This document shows, in pieces, positions 42,693-52,100 of a stretch of DNA of 64,000 nucleotides. Position numbers and translations under genes: made by a program. How positions within the stretch are numbered: position 1 is the first letter of the stretch; every line of letters starts with the position of its first letter. Below the pieces are notes generated by a model. That model did no database searches, was not told the origin of the DNA, and saw only the letters and a program-made list of their open reading frames with translations. The DNA is from Gammaproteobacteria bacterium (ex Lamellibrachia satsuma) (GTDB lineage: Bacteria > Pseudomonadota > Gammaproteobacteria > Chromatiales > Chromatiaceae): NCBI GenBank assembly GCA_019623805.1, contig CP053680.1, positions 3,512,001 through 3,576,000 of the forward strand, given 5' to 3'.

Positions 42693-42754
42693 CCCCGCAG
42701 CTTGCTGCAATCCATTATGCCTACAATTTAATACCCCGTCTGCTTGCAGCGGGG
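42693..42754. repeat. REP-like element, outer module only
   Basis: The arms ccccgcagcttgc and gcttgcagcgggg flank tacaatttaataccccgtc. It is preceded by caatctctttgggtttgatt, a lead that recurs at 61,301. It lacks the inner gtaggagcggcgcc palindrome found at 33,191. It lies between the convergent kinase and PEP-CTERM genes. Confidence 0.75.
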
Positions 42755-42801
42755 TAGAACGTAGGGTGCACCGTGCGCACCAGGGTTTCTGCAATCGAGT
42801 G

Positions 42802-43560
42802 CTATTTGAGGCGAGGAGAGAAGCGCTGTCCTACCGTTTTACGCCTGCTGCTGAATGCGGTGAGTAAAAACAGTCCGGCGAAGAATAGAAACAGGCTTGA
42901 AGGTTCCGGCACGACACTGACTCGTTTGATGCGAAATTTGTCGTCGGTCTGGCCAATGGCGGGCGCGATGATCATCTGGTCGACCCCGCTAAGTCCTGAG
43001 AGGCTGAAAGGATTACTGAGGCTGATCTGTCCAGTGGTTTTGGTGAACCCGGCGATGCTCTCCAGGGTGACGAAGTTGAGATCCGTAAAACTGTCGATGC
43101 CGTTACCCGCGTCGGCATAGAGGGCGTCCAGGCCACTGCCAAGCCAAAGGGAGAAGTGATCGCTGCTGGAGACGCTGCCGAATTCAATGGTCAGATCCTC
43201 CAGGAAAAAATCGAAATCGAAGAGTATCAGGTCGATGTTGTCCTGATTATCGATCTGGGCGCTGCTATCGCTCACTTCCTTGTTAACGCCGAGACCATTG
43301 TCGCTATTGCGGGTCAGTTTGGCATTATTGAAGGTCGGGGAGAAACTGCCGTCGGGATTTTTTACCTGGGCAAAAGCATTGAGGATCAGCGTCTCACCAG
43401 AGGTGGTGCAGTTCACAGCGTCGGTGCTGACCCCTCCTGTGCTCAACGACTCATCACATGCGGAGGTTCCGGTGAAATCCCAGGTGACCGCCCCTGCGTA
43501 GGCCCCTCCCTGTAATCCGAGAGTCAACACGATTCCGTACATTGCTTGTGATAGTTTCAT
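42802..43560 (-). CDS. PEP-CTERM sorting-signal protein
   Basis: The protein has 252 residues with a signal peptide (QAMYGIVLTLGLQGGAYA). The C-terminus is a textbook PEP-CTERM signal: VPEPSSLFLFFAGLFLLTAF then SSRRK. An exosortase (EpsH/XrtA) cuts such proteins after the PEP motif and passes them to the cell surface, usually together with exopolysaccharide. The mature domain (beta-rich, DHFSLWLGSGLDALYAD) is of unknown function. No exosortase is present in the window, so it must lie elsewhere. The gene has a sigma-54 promoter and stands next to the polysaccharide locus. Confidence 0.9.
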   Translation of the reverse strand: MKLSQAMYGIVLTLGLQGGAYAGAVTWDFTGTSACDESLSTGGVSTDAVNCTTSGETLILNAFAQVKNPDGSFSPTFNNAKLTRNSDNGLGVNKEVSDSSAQIDNQDNIDLILFDFDFFLEDLTIEFGSVSSSDHFSLWLGSGLDALYADAGNGIDSFTDLNFVTLESIAGFTKTTGQISLSNPFSLSGLSGVDQMIIAPAIGQTDDKFRIKRVSVVPEPSSLFLFFAGLFLLTAFSSRRKTVGQRFSPRLK

Positions 43561-43665
43561 GTCTTGTTCCCGCCCCGGCGTATGTTAGTCGTTGGTAATG
43601 TGGAGAGTGCACGCTACTTGTAAATAGTGAAATGCACTTCTTTCTTGTTGATTTACAGGGATATA

Positions 43666-43681
43666 AGCAAGTCATATGCCA
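43666..43681 (-). promoter_or_regulatory. Sigma-54 promoter of the PEP-CTERM gene
   Basis: On the minus strand 43,681-43,666 reads tggcatatgacttgct, matching TGGCAYRN4TTGCW exactly, with GG-N10-GC spacing. It lies about 105 bases before the PEP-CTERM start. RpoN/PrsK-PrsR control of PEP-CTERM genes is described for other bacteria; no prsK/prsR is seen here. Confidence 0.8.
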
Positions 43682-43997
43682 GAATTTAAATTTCAGTCTA
43701 ACTACTTGAATATTATGAAAAAATAGGATGTGTTTACGAGCGGCAGCCAGCAGATGCTGTCTGCATGTAAAGGATTCCGACATAAAAAGGAAGTGTGTTC
43801 ATTAATGTCGGGTGTTTGTTACGCGGAATTTACAATTATATGGGAAATATATTCCTCTATTCTCGAAAAAAAGCAGACAACATATTGATTATACAGAAAT
43901 TATTTTTATATGCAGTTGGTGGATTATGCTGCTGTAAAATATCCCGACATCCTGTTTGAGTACTATCCCGGAGAATTATTCTCTGTCCCACAGATCT
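43682..43997. other. AT-rich intergenic region
   Basis: This is the 316-base gap between the sigma-54 site and the end of the first sulfotransferase gene. It is rich in A/T with no convincing terminator, hairpin or small gene. Any enhancer site for an RpoN activator would be expected in this stretch. Confidence 0.4.
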
Positions 43998-44993
43998 TTA
44001 TTCGTAACCGAGCACGCGTTGTGTCTCTTCAAACGGACTGCGTAGCACGGCTGCTAATTCAAACGGTTGGCGGGCTGGTACGGGACGCAGGGTATCTTTC
44101 CCATATTCGAGAAATTTTTCGTCCGCAGGTAATTCGCAGAAGCTGAGTATGTCCGAGAGCCAGGTGTCCGGATCTGCCGTCAATTTCTCGTAGTCGATTC
44201 GCATGACATGATCAGGGTTATTCTCACACAGGCGCTGTCCCTCCCTCATACTGATGATCCATTCAACGGCTGCCCTGTCGGTATGCTTGTCGAAGGCCAT
44301 AATCTCGTCCTGATGGCTGGCAAGATCCCGATGCTCCGGCAGCAGCTGTTCCACCAACAGTCGCCATTTACGGTCATCTCTTCCCCACCAGTCATGGGTC
44401 TCATCGCCCTTGTGAACCCCCAGTCGTTGCGACCAACGGTTTATGGAGGTGCAGGTATCCCACCCATTGCGTGCAAGGAATAGAAAACGGGCGTCTGGGA
44501 ACAGTGCCTTGATAAACGGGGTGCGGAAGATTATTTCCGGATACTTGTCGACCACCCTGCGTGACCCTGTCATACGCAGGTAGGCACCGTAGAGTCTTTG
44601 CAGGGTGATCCTGAGTTCATCACTCGCGTGTGTCTCGTTCATGCGGTAGTCTGCTGGCAGGCTGCTGTAGTTTCCTATCAGGTCCTCATTCGGGTACGCC
44701 GAATGCCAGAGGGCCTTGGGTTCGTTCAGAAAGCCCACCTCCCTGTGCATCGATAACAGCACTCCGAGGATGGTTGTGCCGCTGCGCCCTGTGCCGATGA
44801 TATAGATGGGTTTTTCAACCGGCTTCAACTGCGGAAGCCTTTTCGCTACACCATGGATGCCAAAGACCAGTGGATTGATCCAGCGTCCCTTTGTCGTCAG
44901 TGGCCGTCCCTCGAAGAGCAGATAGCTGATCAGACGCGGCAGCAATCGTCCCGGCCTTGTCTTTACATAGTGTTTGTCAATCTGTGCGATCAT
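43998..44993 (-). CDS. Sulfotransferase 1 of the exopolysaccharide locus
   Basis: The protein has 331 residues. The 5'-phosphosulfate loop is PIYIIGTGRSGTTILGVLL (about residues 62-80) and the 3'-phosphate region is FLFLARNGWDTCTSINRWS (about 175-193). It belongs to the PAPS-dependent sulfotransferase fold that moves sulfate from PAPS to a sugar hydroxyl. Soluble or peripheral. It overlaps sulfotransferase 2 by 17 bases and is the last gene of the (-) run. The acceptor sugar cannot be told from sequence. Confidence 0.88.
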   Translation of the reverse strand: MIAQIDKHYVKTRPGRLLPRLISYLLFEGRPLTTKGRWINPLVFGIHGVAKRLPQLKPVEKPIYIIGTGRSGTTILGVLLSMHREVGFLNEPKALWHSAYPNEDLIGNYSSLPADYRMNETHASDELRITLQRLYGAYLRMTGSRRVVDKYPEIIFRTPFIKALFPDARFLFLARNGWDTCTSINRWSQRLGVHKGDETHDWWGRDDRKWRLLVEQLLPEHRDLASHQDEIMAFDKHTDRAAVEWIISMREGQRLCENNPDHVMRIDYEKLTADPDTWLSDILSFCELPADEKFLEYGKDTLRPVPARQPFELAAVLRSPFEETQRVLGYE

Positions 44994-46026
44994 TGTGTTT
45001 GCCTCCGCCCAGCAACGCCCTCAACTGGATAAGTGTACGTTTCGGGTTGGCGATAACTGCCCCGAGAACATGGAGTGGGAAGCGCAGTAACGGCAGCACC
45101 AGCCAGGGATACCATCCGGAGCGGGCAACGGGTTCGTAACCAAGCTCCTGCATCAGTCCGGCGGCGGCTTTTTCTGCGATCAGGATGTCGCCTTTTGGAA
45201 GATGGCCGCGCCAGTCTGCTGAATACGATGCTGAGATGCCCCGTTTCTCGATATTATGTTCTGAGTGGGAGGAACCGACTTGGGGTACGTCGAGCATACG
45301 CTCGTCAAACGGGATACCCAGGAAGGAACAGAGTGACGTGAGTTGCTCCTCCGGTTCCTGGGTGAGAGACTCGAATTTCAGTTCGTGATATCTCGGGTGA
45401 TCCTTCAGATTGTGTCCCTGCCGTACCGCCTTGCTCCACAGTTTGATCATGGTGAGGGGGTGATAGTTCACCAGCACACGCAGGACGTTTTTCCAAGGCA
45501 TGCTTGCGGCGCCTCGCCATTTTTTCGTCCAGCGTTTTCTCTGTGAAAAGAGCACCGCACGGGGATCGCGCATGATCTGTACCACGCGTGATTCCGGGAA
45601 CTGCTCAAGCAGCTCTGCCGCATAGAAGATGTTGCGTGGTGTTTGATCAGTAATCAGCATTTCGCCATCCCGCTCCGGGAGATGGCTCAACACATGGCGG
45701 AACAGGGCTGCTGCTGGAAAGTTATCAGTGGACTGCTGCTGGTATAAGTCTGCGATCAGTCTCCCGGCTTGTTCCCGTGCATCTGCATCCGGCACTCCGG
45801 AGAAGATACCATGCCTGACACGCTGCAGCAGAACGGCGGCGGCATCTTCAGCGCTAACGCGATTCCAGTTTAGATCCGGTAGACGGGGATCCCAGAGCTC
45901 ACCGAAAAAGTGTAGTTCGTTCAGTGCAAGAATCGCAGGGTGTTGTCCCAGAATGCGGTTGAGCATGGTGGTTCCGCTGCGTGAGGCACCGACAATGAAT
46001 AGTAATTGGCACTCCTCGTCTCTCAT
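44977..46026 (-). CDS. Sulfotransferase 2
   Basis: The protein has 349 residues. The PAPS-binding loop LLFIVGASRSGTTMLNRIL begins right after the start (residues 8-26) and the 3'-phosphate motif is VVQIMRDPRAVLFSQRKRW. It ends in a Pro/basic region with a hydrophobic segment (WYPWLVLPLLRFPLHVLGAV, about 310-330) that could anchor it at the membrane. It is 3 bases from sulfotransferase 3 and overlaps sulfotransferase 1. Confidence 0.88.
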   Translation of the reverse strand: MRDEECQLLFIVGASRSGTTMLNRILGQHPAILALNELHFFGELWDPRLPDLNWNRVSAEDAAAVLLQRVRHGIFSGVPDADAREQAGRLIADLYQQQSTDNFPAAALFRHVLSHLPERDGEMLITDQTPRNIFYAAELLEQFPESRVVQIMRDPRAVLFSQRKRWTKKWRGAASMPWKNVLRVLVNYHPLTMIKLWSKAVRQGHNLKDHPRYHELKFESLTQEPEEQLTSLCSFLGIPFDERMLDVPQVGSSHSEHNIEKRGISASYSADWRGHLPKGDILIAEKAAAGLMQELGYEPVARSGWYPWLVLPLLRFPLHVLGAVIANPKRTLIQLRALLGGGKHNDRTD

Positions 46027-46029
46027 TGC

Positions 46030-46944
46030 CTATGCACGCTTGTCTGGGTTCTGTTCAAGCCAGGCGGGGAGATTTGTGTATCCCCGTTCGGTAAGAATGT
46101 TGTTGAGCTGACGATTGGACTCCAGGAAGAGGTCCTTCGCGCGGGCTTTCTGTTCATCGCTTATGATCTCGCGCCGCTGCGCGGTATTCATAGACTGATA
46201 CCATCGTCGCAGCACCCGCTTTACTCCAGGGTTGCCGCGGAAGAATTGCTCGCCCTTGTCGTTTACCCAGAGTGCGATTCGCTGTAGCGTCCGGTTGCGA
46301 AACTGCACTGTCTTGTTCTCCACGCCGAGACTGATTTCATCATATGGCGATTCGTCGATTTTCAGCCACCTGCAGATCTCATGCAGAAGTTTTGGTGCAT
46401 CTGTGCAGAGATCATCGAAAAAAACCACTTTCAGACGTTCTCCGAACACTTCAAACCAGGGTTCCAGGTAGTTGGCATAACGTCCTCCCTCAATACCGAA
46501 CCATATGTTGTTTTCCCGTTGGGAGAGTTCTTCTTCCGTCATTTTACGGCAGTGCTTCAGGTAGGACTCCAGCGAAAGATCGGCAGACAGTTCGAGCATA
46601 GTCTTCTTGAAGCGGTAGAAGGAGAGCAAGCGCCCGACAGGTTCGCGCAGCATCAGGATTATATGCGCATCGCCGAGGGTCTTTTTGATCGCCTGCGCCA
46701 CGGGTTTGCCGCCGTAGAAATAACCCGGTGTCGACTCCATGATGTAGCGTTCACCCAAAGTGTCACTGAACTGCGCCTCGTACTCTTCAAGCGGTGCCAT
46801 CGGTTCAGCATAGCGCAGAGGCAGGAAGTAACAAGTCTCCTTGATCCTCGATGCACCTATCTCCGGGTGGAGAGCAAGATAGGAGAAGAGCGAGGTGGTC
46901 CCCGCCTTGTTTACGCCTGCAATGATCAGATTGGGCAATGCCAT
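46030..46944 (-). CDS. Sulfotransferase 3
   Basis: The protein has about 304 residues from ATG 46,944 (MALPNLIIAGVNKAGTTSLF), which begins directly with the PAPS loop and has a ggggg Shine-Dalgarno. The frame is open further upstream to 47,115 but that would overlap the glycosyltransferase and adds nothing conserved. The 3'-phosphate motif is IILMLREPVGRLLSFY. The type resembles heparan-sulfate-like sulfotransferases (KETCYF, ENNIWFGIEGGRYANYLEPW). Confidence 0.88.
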   Translation of the reverse strand: MALPNLIIAGVNKAGTTSLFSYLALHPEIGASRIKETCYFLPLRYAEPMAPLEEYEAQFSDTLGERYIMESTPGYFYGGKPVAQAIKKTLGDAHIILMLREPVGRLLSFYRFKKTMLELSADLSLESYLKHCRKMTEEELSQRENNIWFGIEGGRYANYLEPWFEVFGERLKVVFFDDLCTDAPKLLHEICRWLKIDESPYDEISLGVENKTVQFRNRTLQRIALWVNDKGEQFFRGNPGVKRVLRRWYQSMNTAQRREIISDEQKARAKDLFLESNRQLNNILTERGYTNLPAWLEQNPDKRA

Positions 46945-46979
46945 ATTTTTTCCCCCGAAACCCTGAAGGACCAGTGCCC

Positions 46980-48182
46980 TTACAGGAACTTTCCGTAGAC
47001 CGCCTCGATTTGTGCCAGATGCCGTTGCGGTGAGAACTGTTCGATAACTTTTTTCCTGCCTTTGCGACCCATTTCGATCGCCTCGGACGGATGCTCTGAC
47101 ATCCACTTTATCCACTTTGCCAGCGCCTGGTGGTCGCCTGCTTCGATGAGGAAACCATCTTCACCTTCTGTTACGACTTCAGGCATACCGCCCATGCGAC
47201 TGGCCACCACGGGCCGCCCGTGGGCGAAGGACTCGATCAATGCCAGGCCGAAGGTTTCGTAGCATTCTGACACGGTAATGGTACAGATGCTGCCGCGGAT
47301 CAGTTTGCTGAGTTCTTCTCCCTGCTTGAAGCCAACATAATGTACATGTTCCATTCCCGGTTTGGACAGGTGCTGCTTGAGTGCCTCATGTTCGCTGCCG
47401 TCACCTGCAATGTACAGCGGTACTTCTGGACACTGTTCCGCCGCACGGAGCAGTGTCCAGAGACCTTTGCTTTTCTCCAGGCGCCCAAAGTAGAGACAAT
47501 AACTGCCTCGTTCGAAGTTGGGTTGAACCAACTCGGCATCGATGAAATTGTGTACGGTGGAAATTCTGTCGGCCGGTGCGCCGAGATCGATTAACTTTCT
47601 GCGCTGAAAATCACTAACAGTGATGAAGTGGTCTATCTTATCTCTGGCGCCAAACCAACGGGAGACGTACGATTCTGCGGCGCTCAGACAGGAGCGTGCC
47701 AGTGAACCCCGATTGCAGCGGTTTTGTACCGCTCGCCAGAAATGCCGACCGGCACAGGCTTCGCAGGGGCCGTCAGCCGTCACCAGTCCGTAAGTCGGAC
47801 ACACAAGCTTGAACTCGTGCAGCGTCTGTACGATTGGGATACCCCGTCTCTTCAGCGGTGCAAGAATGGAGGCGGTAAGCTGTCCGTAATAGATATGAAG
47901 ATGGGCAAGGTCGATTCGGTTTTCCTGCAACAGTCTGGCGATGGCCATGGCCGCAGGTCTTGAGTAGATATATCGCAGAAGATCCGCCGCTGAAGGGTTG
48001 TCGAAGTTGACGCCATGTGGAAAATATCGGCTCCAGGCACTTGCCTGGTTGTTCAGATGCTGTGCCGAAAACGGGATAATCTCATAACCGTTATCAGAGA
48101 GTAGCTTGTTTAGTTCGCACCGGTATTTATCCGATCCGCCACGGATAAAATTGATTTGCGAGATGCTCAGAATAGTGCTCAT
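46980..48182 (-). CDS. Glycosyltransferase family 4
   Basis: The protein has 400 residues with a GT-B fold. The N-terminal domain ends near TLHEFKLVCPTYG, followed by a Cys-rich insert (CEACAGRHFWRAVQNRCNRG) common in this GT4 group. The C-terminal nucleotide-sugar domain has YFGRLEKSKG and the ECYETFGLALIESFAHG motif, that is E-x7-E. It builds the polysaccharide repeat unit on the cytoplasmic face. It overlaps the polymerase gene by 4 bases. Confidence 0.92.
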   Translation of the reverse strand: MSTILSISQINFIRGGSDKYRCELNKLLSDNGYEIIPFSAQHLNNQASAWSRYFPHGVNFDNPSAADLLRYIYSRPAAMAIARLLQENRIDLAHLHIYYGQLTASILAPLKRRGIPIVQTLHEFKLVCPTYGLVTADGPCEACAGRHFWRAVQNRCNRGSLARSCLSAAESYVSRWFGARDKIDHFITVSDFQRRKLIDLGAPADRISTVHNFIDAELVQPNFERGSYCLYFGRLEKSKGLWTLLRAAEQCPEVPLYIAGDGSEHEALKQHLSKPGMEHVHYVGFKQGEELSKLIRGSICTITVSECYETFGLALIESFAHGRPVVASRMGGMPEVVTEGEDGFLIEAGDHQALAKWIKWMSEHPSEAIEMGRKGRKKVIEQFSPQRHLAQIEAVYGKFL

Positions 48183-49597
48183 GATGTTTCGATGGGGGGC
48201 TTGGCGTTATCTTTGTTCCACCCATATCCGGAAGCTGACAGCAATCCGACGAGAAACCAGAAATAAAACGCGTACGCACGGATGACGAGCGTCCGCTCGA
48301 CAAATGTGTAGATGAAAGTGACAACAATAAGAATCAGCACGGTGACGGCGAGCTTTCGCATTGTCGGTGTTACGGGCAGCTGCGATCTGCGAATACGGTT
48401 TGCATTGCGTCCCAGTCGCCAGAGCAGGAACATCCAGATGCTGAAACCCAGGATTCCGAAATAAACCAGCAGCGCCATCCAGTAGACGTCTCTGTAGGAG
48501 TTGTAGGTGAGCAGTTGGCTGAGTCCGGAACGGTCTGCAACAAACAACTGGATGGCGTGACCGGGATCAGGCCCGAATCCCAGCAGGTTGATTGATCCGA
48601 ATATACTAACGAGCGCTTCTCTGAAGAACCAGAGTCGGGAAGCGGATGCGGACCTGGCCCAATACTCTTCCGACATGAGGTGGCGCATCAGTTCAAACAC
48701 CGCAACCTGGTGCTCCCGTGCTTCACGCCCGGAGACGATGTTTCCACTCTCCATCGCACTGTCTACAGCGATCATCAGGGCACCCCCAATCATCAGCAAT
48801 AACATACCCGGTACTATTCGGCGCCTGTCGCCGGAGAGCAGCAGTGCCAATATGGGGATGATGGCCCCCAGCATTATCGCTGCCCGTTTGTAGGTGGTGA
48901 GTATGCCCAGAATCAGCAAAGCTATCGCCACGACGAGAAAAATCGTCTCCCGCAGCGGGCGTGATCTCTCCATGAAAAAATCGCTTGCAGCAACCGACAG
49001 GGAAACAAGTAGAAACATCGCCAGGATACCCGGTTGCCCGAGGGTGCCGATGCCGGCGCCGACTCGATCCGTTGTTGGATCTCTGCTAAGCAGGGTTTTG
49101 CCGGCGATTTCGGTATCCATCAGGCGTAGATAGAAGAACTGCTTGATACCCTCTCCGCCGAGGAACTGTACGATTGCGATGGTGGCCTGAATAAGACCCA
49201 GAATGATGATCAGCCGAAAGACGATTCTGATCTGCTCTGGTTTATACCTCAGGTTGGCCAGGATATAAAAGAGCACCACATAGCGAAGTAGTGAGCGAAG
49301 ATTGGTAACAGCCGGGACGGGGTCGGAGCCGTTTTTTACCAACGATACAAATGCAATCATTATGAACAACAACAGCGGGAGATCGACCAGGGTGCGCCTG
49401 AAAGGCCGTCCGTCTCCAAGGCGAGTGGTCAGCAGCAGAACGAACAGCAGATAGATCGACGCCTCCACCGCTACGAACAGAATGGACTGCAGGGACTCAG
49501 CGCCCGGCAGGTAACGCATCATCAACGATTCGAAGGGCAGATAGGCGCCGAGAATCAGTACAACGTTAAATATCAGGCGGTCCACACGACGATCCAA
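48179..49597 (-). CDS. O-antigen ligase/polymerase-like membrane protein (Wzy_C type)
   Basis: The protein has 472 residues with about eleven or twelve membrane helices and one large periplasmic loop (about 280-370) holding LGFGPDPGH, as in the Wzy_C family. Depending on the acceptor, such proteins polymerise repeat units or ligate glycans. Beside a flippase, a chain-length protein and an exporter, a Wzy-type polymerase is likely. It is 7 bases from the glycoside hydrolase gene and overlaps the glycosyltransferase by 4. Confidence 0.87.
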   Translation of the reverse strand: MDRRVDRLIFNVVLILGAYLPFESLMMRYLPGAESLQSILFVAVEASIYLLFVLLLTTRLGDGRPFRRTLVDLPLLLFIMIAFVSLVKNGSDPVPAVTNLRSLLRYVVLFYILANLRYKPEQIRIVFRLIIILGLIQATIAIVQFLGGEGIKQFFYLRLMDTEIAGKTLLSRDPTTDRVGAGIGTLGQPGILAMFLLVSLSVAASDFFMERSRPLRETIFLVVAIALLILGILTTYKRAAIMLGAIIPILALLLSGDRRRIVPGMLLLMIGGALMIAVDSAMESGNIVSGREAREHQVAVFELMRHLMSEEYWARSASASRLWFFREALVSIFGSINLLGFGPDPGHAIQLFVADRSGLSQLLTYNSYRDVYWMALLVYFGILGFSIWMFLLWRLGRNANRIRRSQLPVTPTMRKLAVTVLILIVVTFIYTFVERTLVIRAYAFYFWFLVGLLSASGYGWNKDNAKPPIETS

Positions 49598-49604
49598 TTC
49601 CCAG

Positions 49605-51179
49605 TCAGTTGATCAGCGCATCATCAAAGATAGCTGAACAGAATGAATTGCCCGGTAACAGGAGTTTGTCCCATTCTCCTGCCTGGTGCGAAATCGCCAC
49701 TTCAGGCGGAGCAGTCGAGGGGGCCGTTTTGCTCCCACCGTTGGTGGCGGCGAGATCTCTGTTGGCAACACAATCCAGCTGCCACTGCCCCGCGAGTCTT
49801 GTGCCGTTGATCTGCACCTTCAGCATCTGTTCGGTGCTGCTCCGGTTGAGAAGCAGGAAATACCATTGCGACCCCGCACCACTCAGGACCGAAGCATTGA
49901 CTGCAGAAAATCCTGCCGGGTATTCCTGGTTTCCCTTGATCATCGGGTTGTTGCCGATAGTAAAATCGTAACGGCTGTCTGTTTTGGCGAGTACTTCACC
50001 GATTAGCTGAAAAGGAAAGTACGCAGCCCGCTTTACCGTTTCACCTTTTGGCGCCATGTCCTCTTTCTTCGCTTTGGAAAAGAGTGAAGGCCATTTGCCC
50101 CTGGCTGCTATCTGATGATAGTTGGCGAGTGTAATGGTGTCGCTGTTGAGGATGCGGATAAAATGGTCGCCTATGAACATGGCATGCAACTGCGTATTGT
50201 TCATGGCGCGATTACCGAATCCGCGGATGTTCCATTCCGTCAGCCACAGTGGCAGGTCGCCGTATAGATCCCGATAGTATTTCATCGCCGGATCCCATTG
50301 CTGTTCAAGCCGGGAAAAGAGGTCATGGTAGAGGGTGTCAAGGTTGTCCGAATCCGGGATTCGCCAATAGGCGTGCACGGCTATGGCATCGGCAAAGTCA
50401 GCCTTCGTCATGGCCTGGTCCCATTCTTGTCGATAATCTCCTTTGGATCCTGAATCGGCAAAGAAGCCGGTCCCTGATACCGGGACGGCCAGTTGGATCT
50501 CGGGATCCTCCCAGCGCATGGCATCCGCATGTCTACGTGCTATTTCCAGGTAGTCCTCGGGACCGCCAATCAGGTCACGGTATATACGGATATAGAACTC
50601 GTTACCCAGCTCCCAGCGTTTTATTTTGTATCCCTTCTGTTTAGCGTAGCGCACCCAAGCCGCGCTCTCTTCCGGTGTGCCGGTAGATAGGTTCACAACT
50701 ACCAGCGGCTCGATGCCAAAGCGTTCGCAAAGCAGCATGAAGTCATCGAACGAGAGGCGTCCCTTTCTCAAATTCTGCAGCGACCAGTATCTGTCGAGAT
50801 TCTCCTGATTGAGACTCGCCGCGCGTGTAATATCCATCTCTTCAAGGCGGAATCCCTCTTCTGCCCAGTGGTAGAAATTACCTACGGTGCCTCCAGGAAA
50901 TCTCAACATTAGCGGTTGCAGAGGCCCGATATGCTTGATGAATTCGTCATCGAGAAATCCGAAATGACCTGGCGCAAGGTTGGTGTTGAATCCGTAGACA
51001 CTGTGATTTAATGGCGCTTGTGTCCGGCTGTCCACTTCGATTATGACCCCAGCCTGCACTTTGGCAAATGATCCCAAAAACAGTGCGGAAGCCAGCACAG
51101 CAGATCCCACTGACTTTACCCTTGCCCTGAATCCTGTGCCTCGCTGCTCCAAAATCAATTCATCACGGTGTTTGGGCAC
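49605..51179 (-). CDS. Secreted glycoside hydrolase, clan A-like (arabinofuranosidase-related)
   Basis: The protein has 524 residues with a signal-peptide-like start (VGSAVLASALFLGSFAKVQA). A TIM-barrel core has the acid/base in WELGNEF (E194) and a nucleophile candidate in LTEWNI (E314), the pair spacing expected in clan GH-A. The LRFPGGTVGNFYHW motif resembles GH51 alpha-L-arabinofuranosidases. A beta-sandwich C-terminal region follows (LLLNRSSTEQMLKVQI). In an export locus it probably trims or releases the polymer in the periplasm. Exact family and substrate are unknown. The start is upstream-rich in charged residues, and an internal start is possible. Confidence 0.8.
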   Translation of the reverse strand: MPKHRDELILEQRGTGFRARVKSVGSAVLASALFLGSFAKVQAGVIIEVDSRTQAPLNHSVYGFNTNLAPGHFGFLDDEFIKHIGPLQPLMLRFPGGTVGNFYHWAEEGFRLEEMDITRAASLNQENLDRYWSLQNLRKGRLSFDDFMLLCERFGIEPLVVVNLSTGTPEESAAWVRYAKQKGYKIKRWELGNEFYIRIYRDLIGGPEDYLEIARRHADAMRWEDPEIQLAVPVSGTGFFADSGSKGDYRQEWDQAMTKADFADAIAVHAYWRIPDSDNLDTLYHDLFSRLEQQWDPAMKYYRDLYGDLPLWLTEWNIRGFGNRAMNNTQLHAMFIGDHFIRILNSDTITLANYHQIAARGKWPSLFSKAKKEDMAPKGETVKRAAYFPFQLIGEVLAKTDSRYDFTIGNNPMIKGNQEYPAGFSAVNASVLSGAGSQWYFLLLNRSSTEQMLKVQINGTRLAGQWQLDCVANRDLAATNGGSKTAPSTAPPEVAISHQAGEWDKLLLPGNSFCSAIFDDALIN

Positions 51180-51195
51180 TTGCTTTGGTTTCTAT

Positions 51196-51984
51196 TCACG
51201 ACTGCCCGCAGTGCTCATGCCAGGGGTATCCACTATCGCCGAATACCAGAAAATAGGGATTTAACATCGATTCCTTTTTACCGTACCGCAACATGTTGCC
51301 TGCGGTGTCAGTCACCCTTCCTCCAGCTGCTTCGACTACCGCTTGGGAAGCAGCTGTATCCCATTCAGAGGTGGGCCCCAATCTGGGATAGATGTCCGCC
51401 TCACCGGAAGCGACCAGGCAGAGCTTCAGGGAACTGCCCATGCTGATCAGTTCGTGGGGGCCGAGTTCGTTGAGAAAGTGTTTTAAACTCTCTCCAGCGT
51501 GGGAACGGCTGCCCACTACCCGCACGGGACTCTGTCTGGTTCGGGTGGCGGAAATCGCATGAGCTTCCCCCGAACCGTTGCGCCGGAATGCGCCTGTTTC
51601 CAGGCTGCCGTAAAACAGCAGATCCAGCGCTGGTGCATAGACCACACCCAACACCGGTTGGTTGTTCTCGATGAGTGCGATGTTTACCGTGAACTCACCA
51701 TTTCGCTTGATAAACTCCTTCGTGCCGTCCAATGGGTCTATCAGCCAGAAACGGGTCCAGGTACGGCGCACCTCGAAGGGGATGCTATCTGACTCCTCTG
51801 ACAGCACCGGGATATCCGGGTCAAGCTTGTGCAGCGATTCTACGATGATGTTATGCGATGCAAGATCTGCTTCGGTGAGCGGGGAGTTGTCCGATTTCGT
51901 CTGTACGTCGATCTCTTTGGCGTAGACATCCATGATGGCCCGGCCCGCTTCGATCGCTATTGGAATGATTTCATTCAGATACAT
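51196..51984 (-). CDS. cysQ: 3'(2'),5'-bisphosphate nucleotidase (CysQ family)
   Basis: The protein has 262 residues, usual for CysQ. The Li+-sensitive Mg2+-phosphatase motifs are present: LSEESD, WLIDPLDGTKEF (metal site) and GPTSEWDTAASQAVVEAAGG. It removes the 3'-phosphate from PAP, the by-product that inhibits PAPS-using sulfotransferases. Its place among four sulfotransferases is a strong functional hint. It is 16 bases from the hydrolase gene and about 116 from sulfotransferase 4. Confidence 0.93.
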   Translation of the reverse strand: MYLNEIIPIAIEAGRAIMDVYAKEIDVQTKSDNSPLTEADLASHNIIVESLHKLDPDIPVLSEESDSIPFEVRRTWTRFWLIDPLDGTKEFIKRNGEFTVNIALIENNQPVLGVVYAPALDLLFYGSLETGAFRRNGSGEAHAISATRTRQSPVRVVGSRSHAGESLKHFLNELGPHELISMGSSLKLCLVASGEADIYPRLGPTSEWDTAASQAVVEAAGGRVTDTAGNMLRYGKKESMLNPYFLVFGDSGYPWHEHCGQS

Positions 51985-52100
51985 GTTACAAACCTTTATT
52001 GTTGGAAAAATGCCAATGTTCGATGAGCGTGCGACTATCCTCCCGTCCGATTGGCAATGGGCAATACAAGCCCTGTTTCTTGCTGATCATCGGTCTGGAA

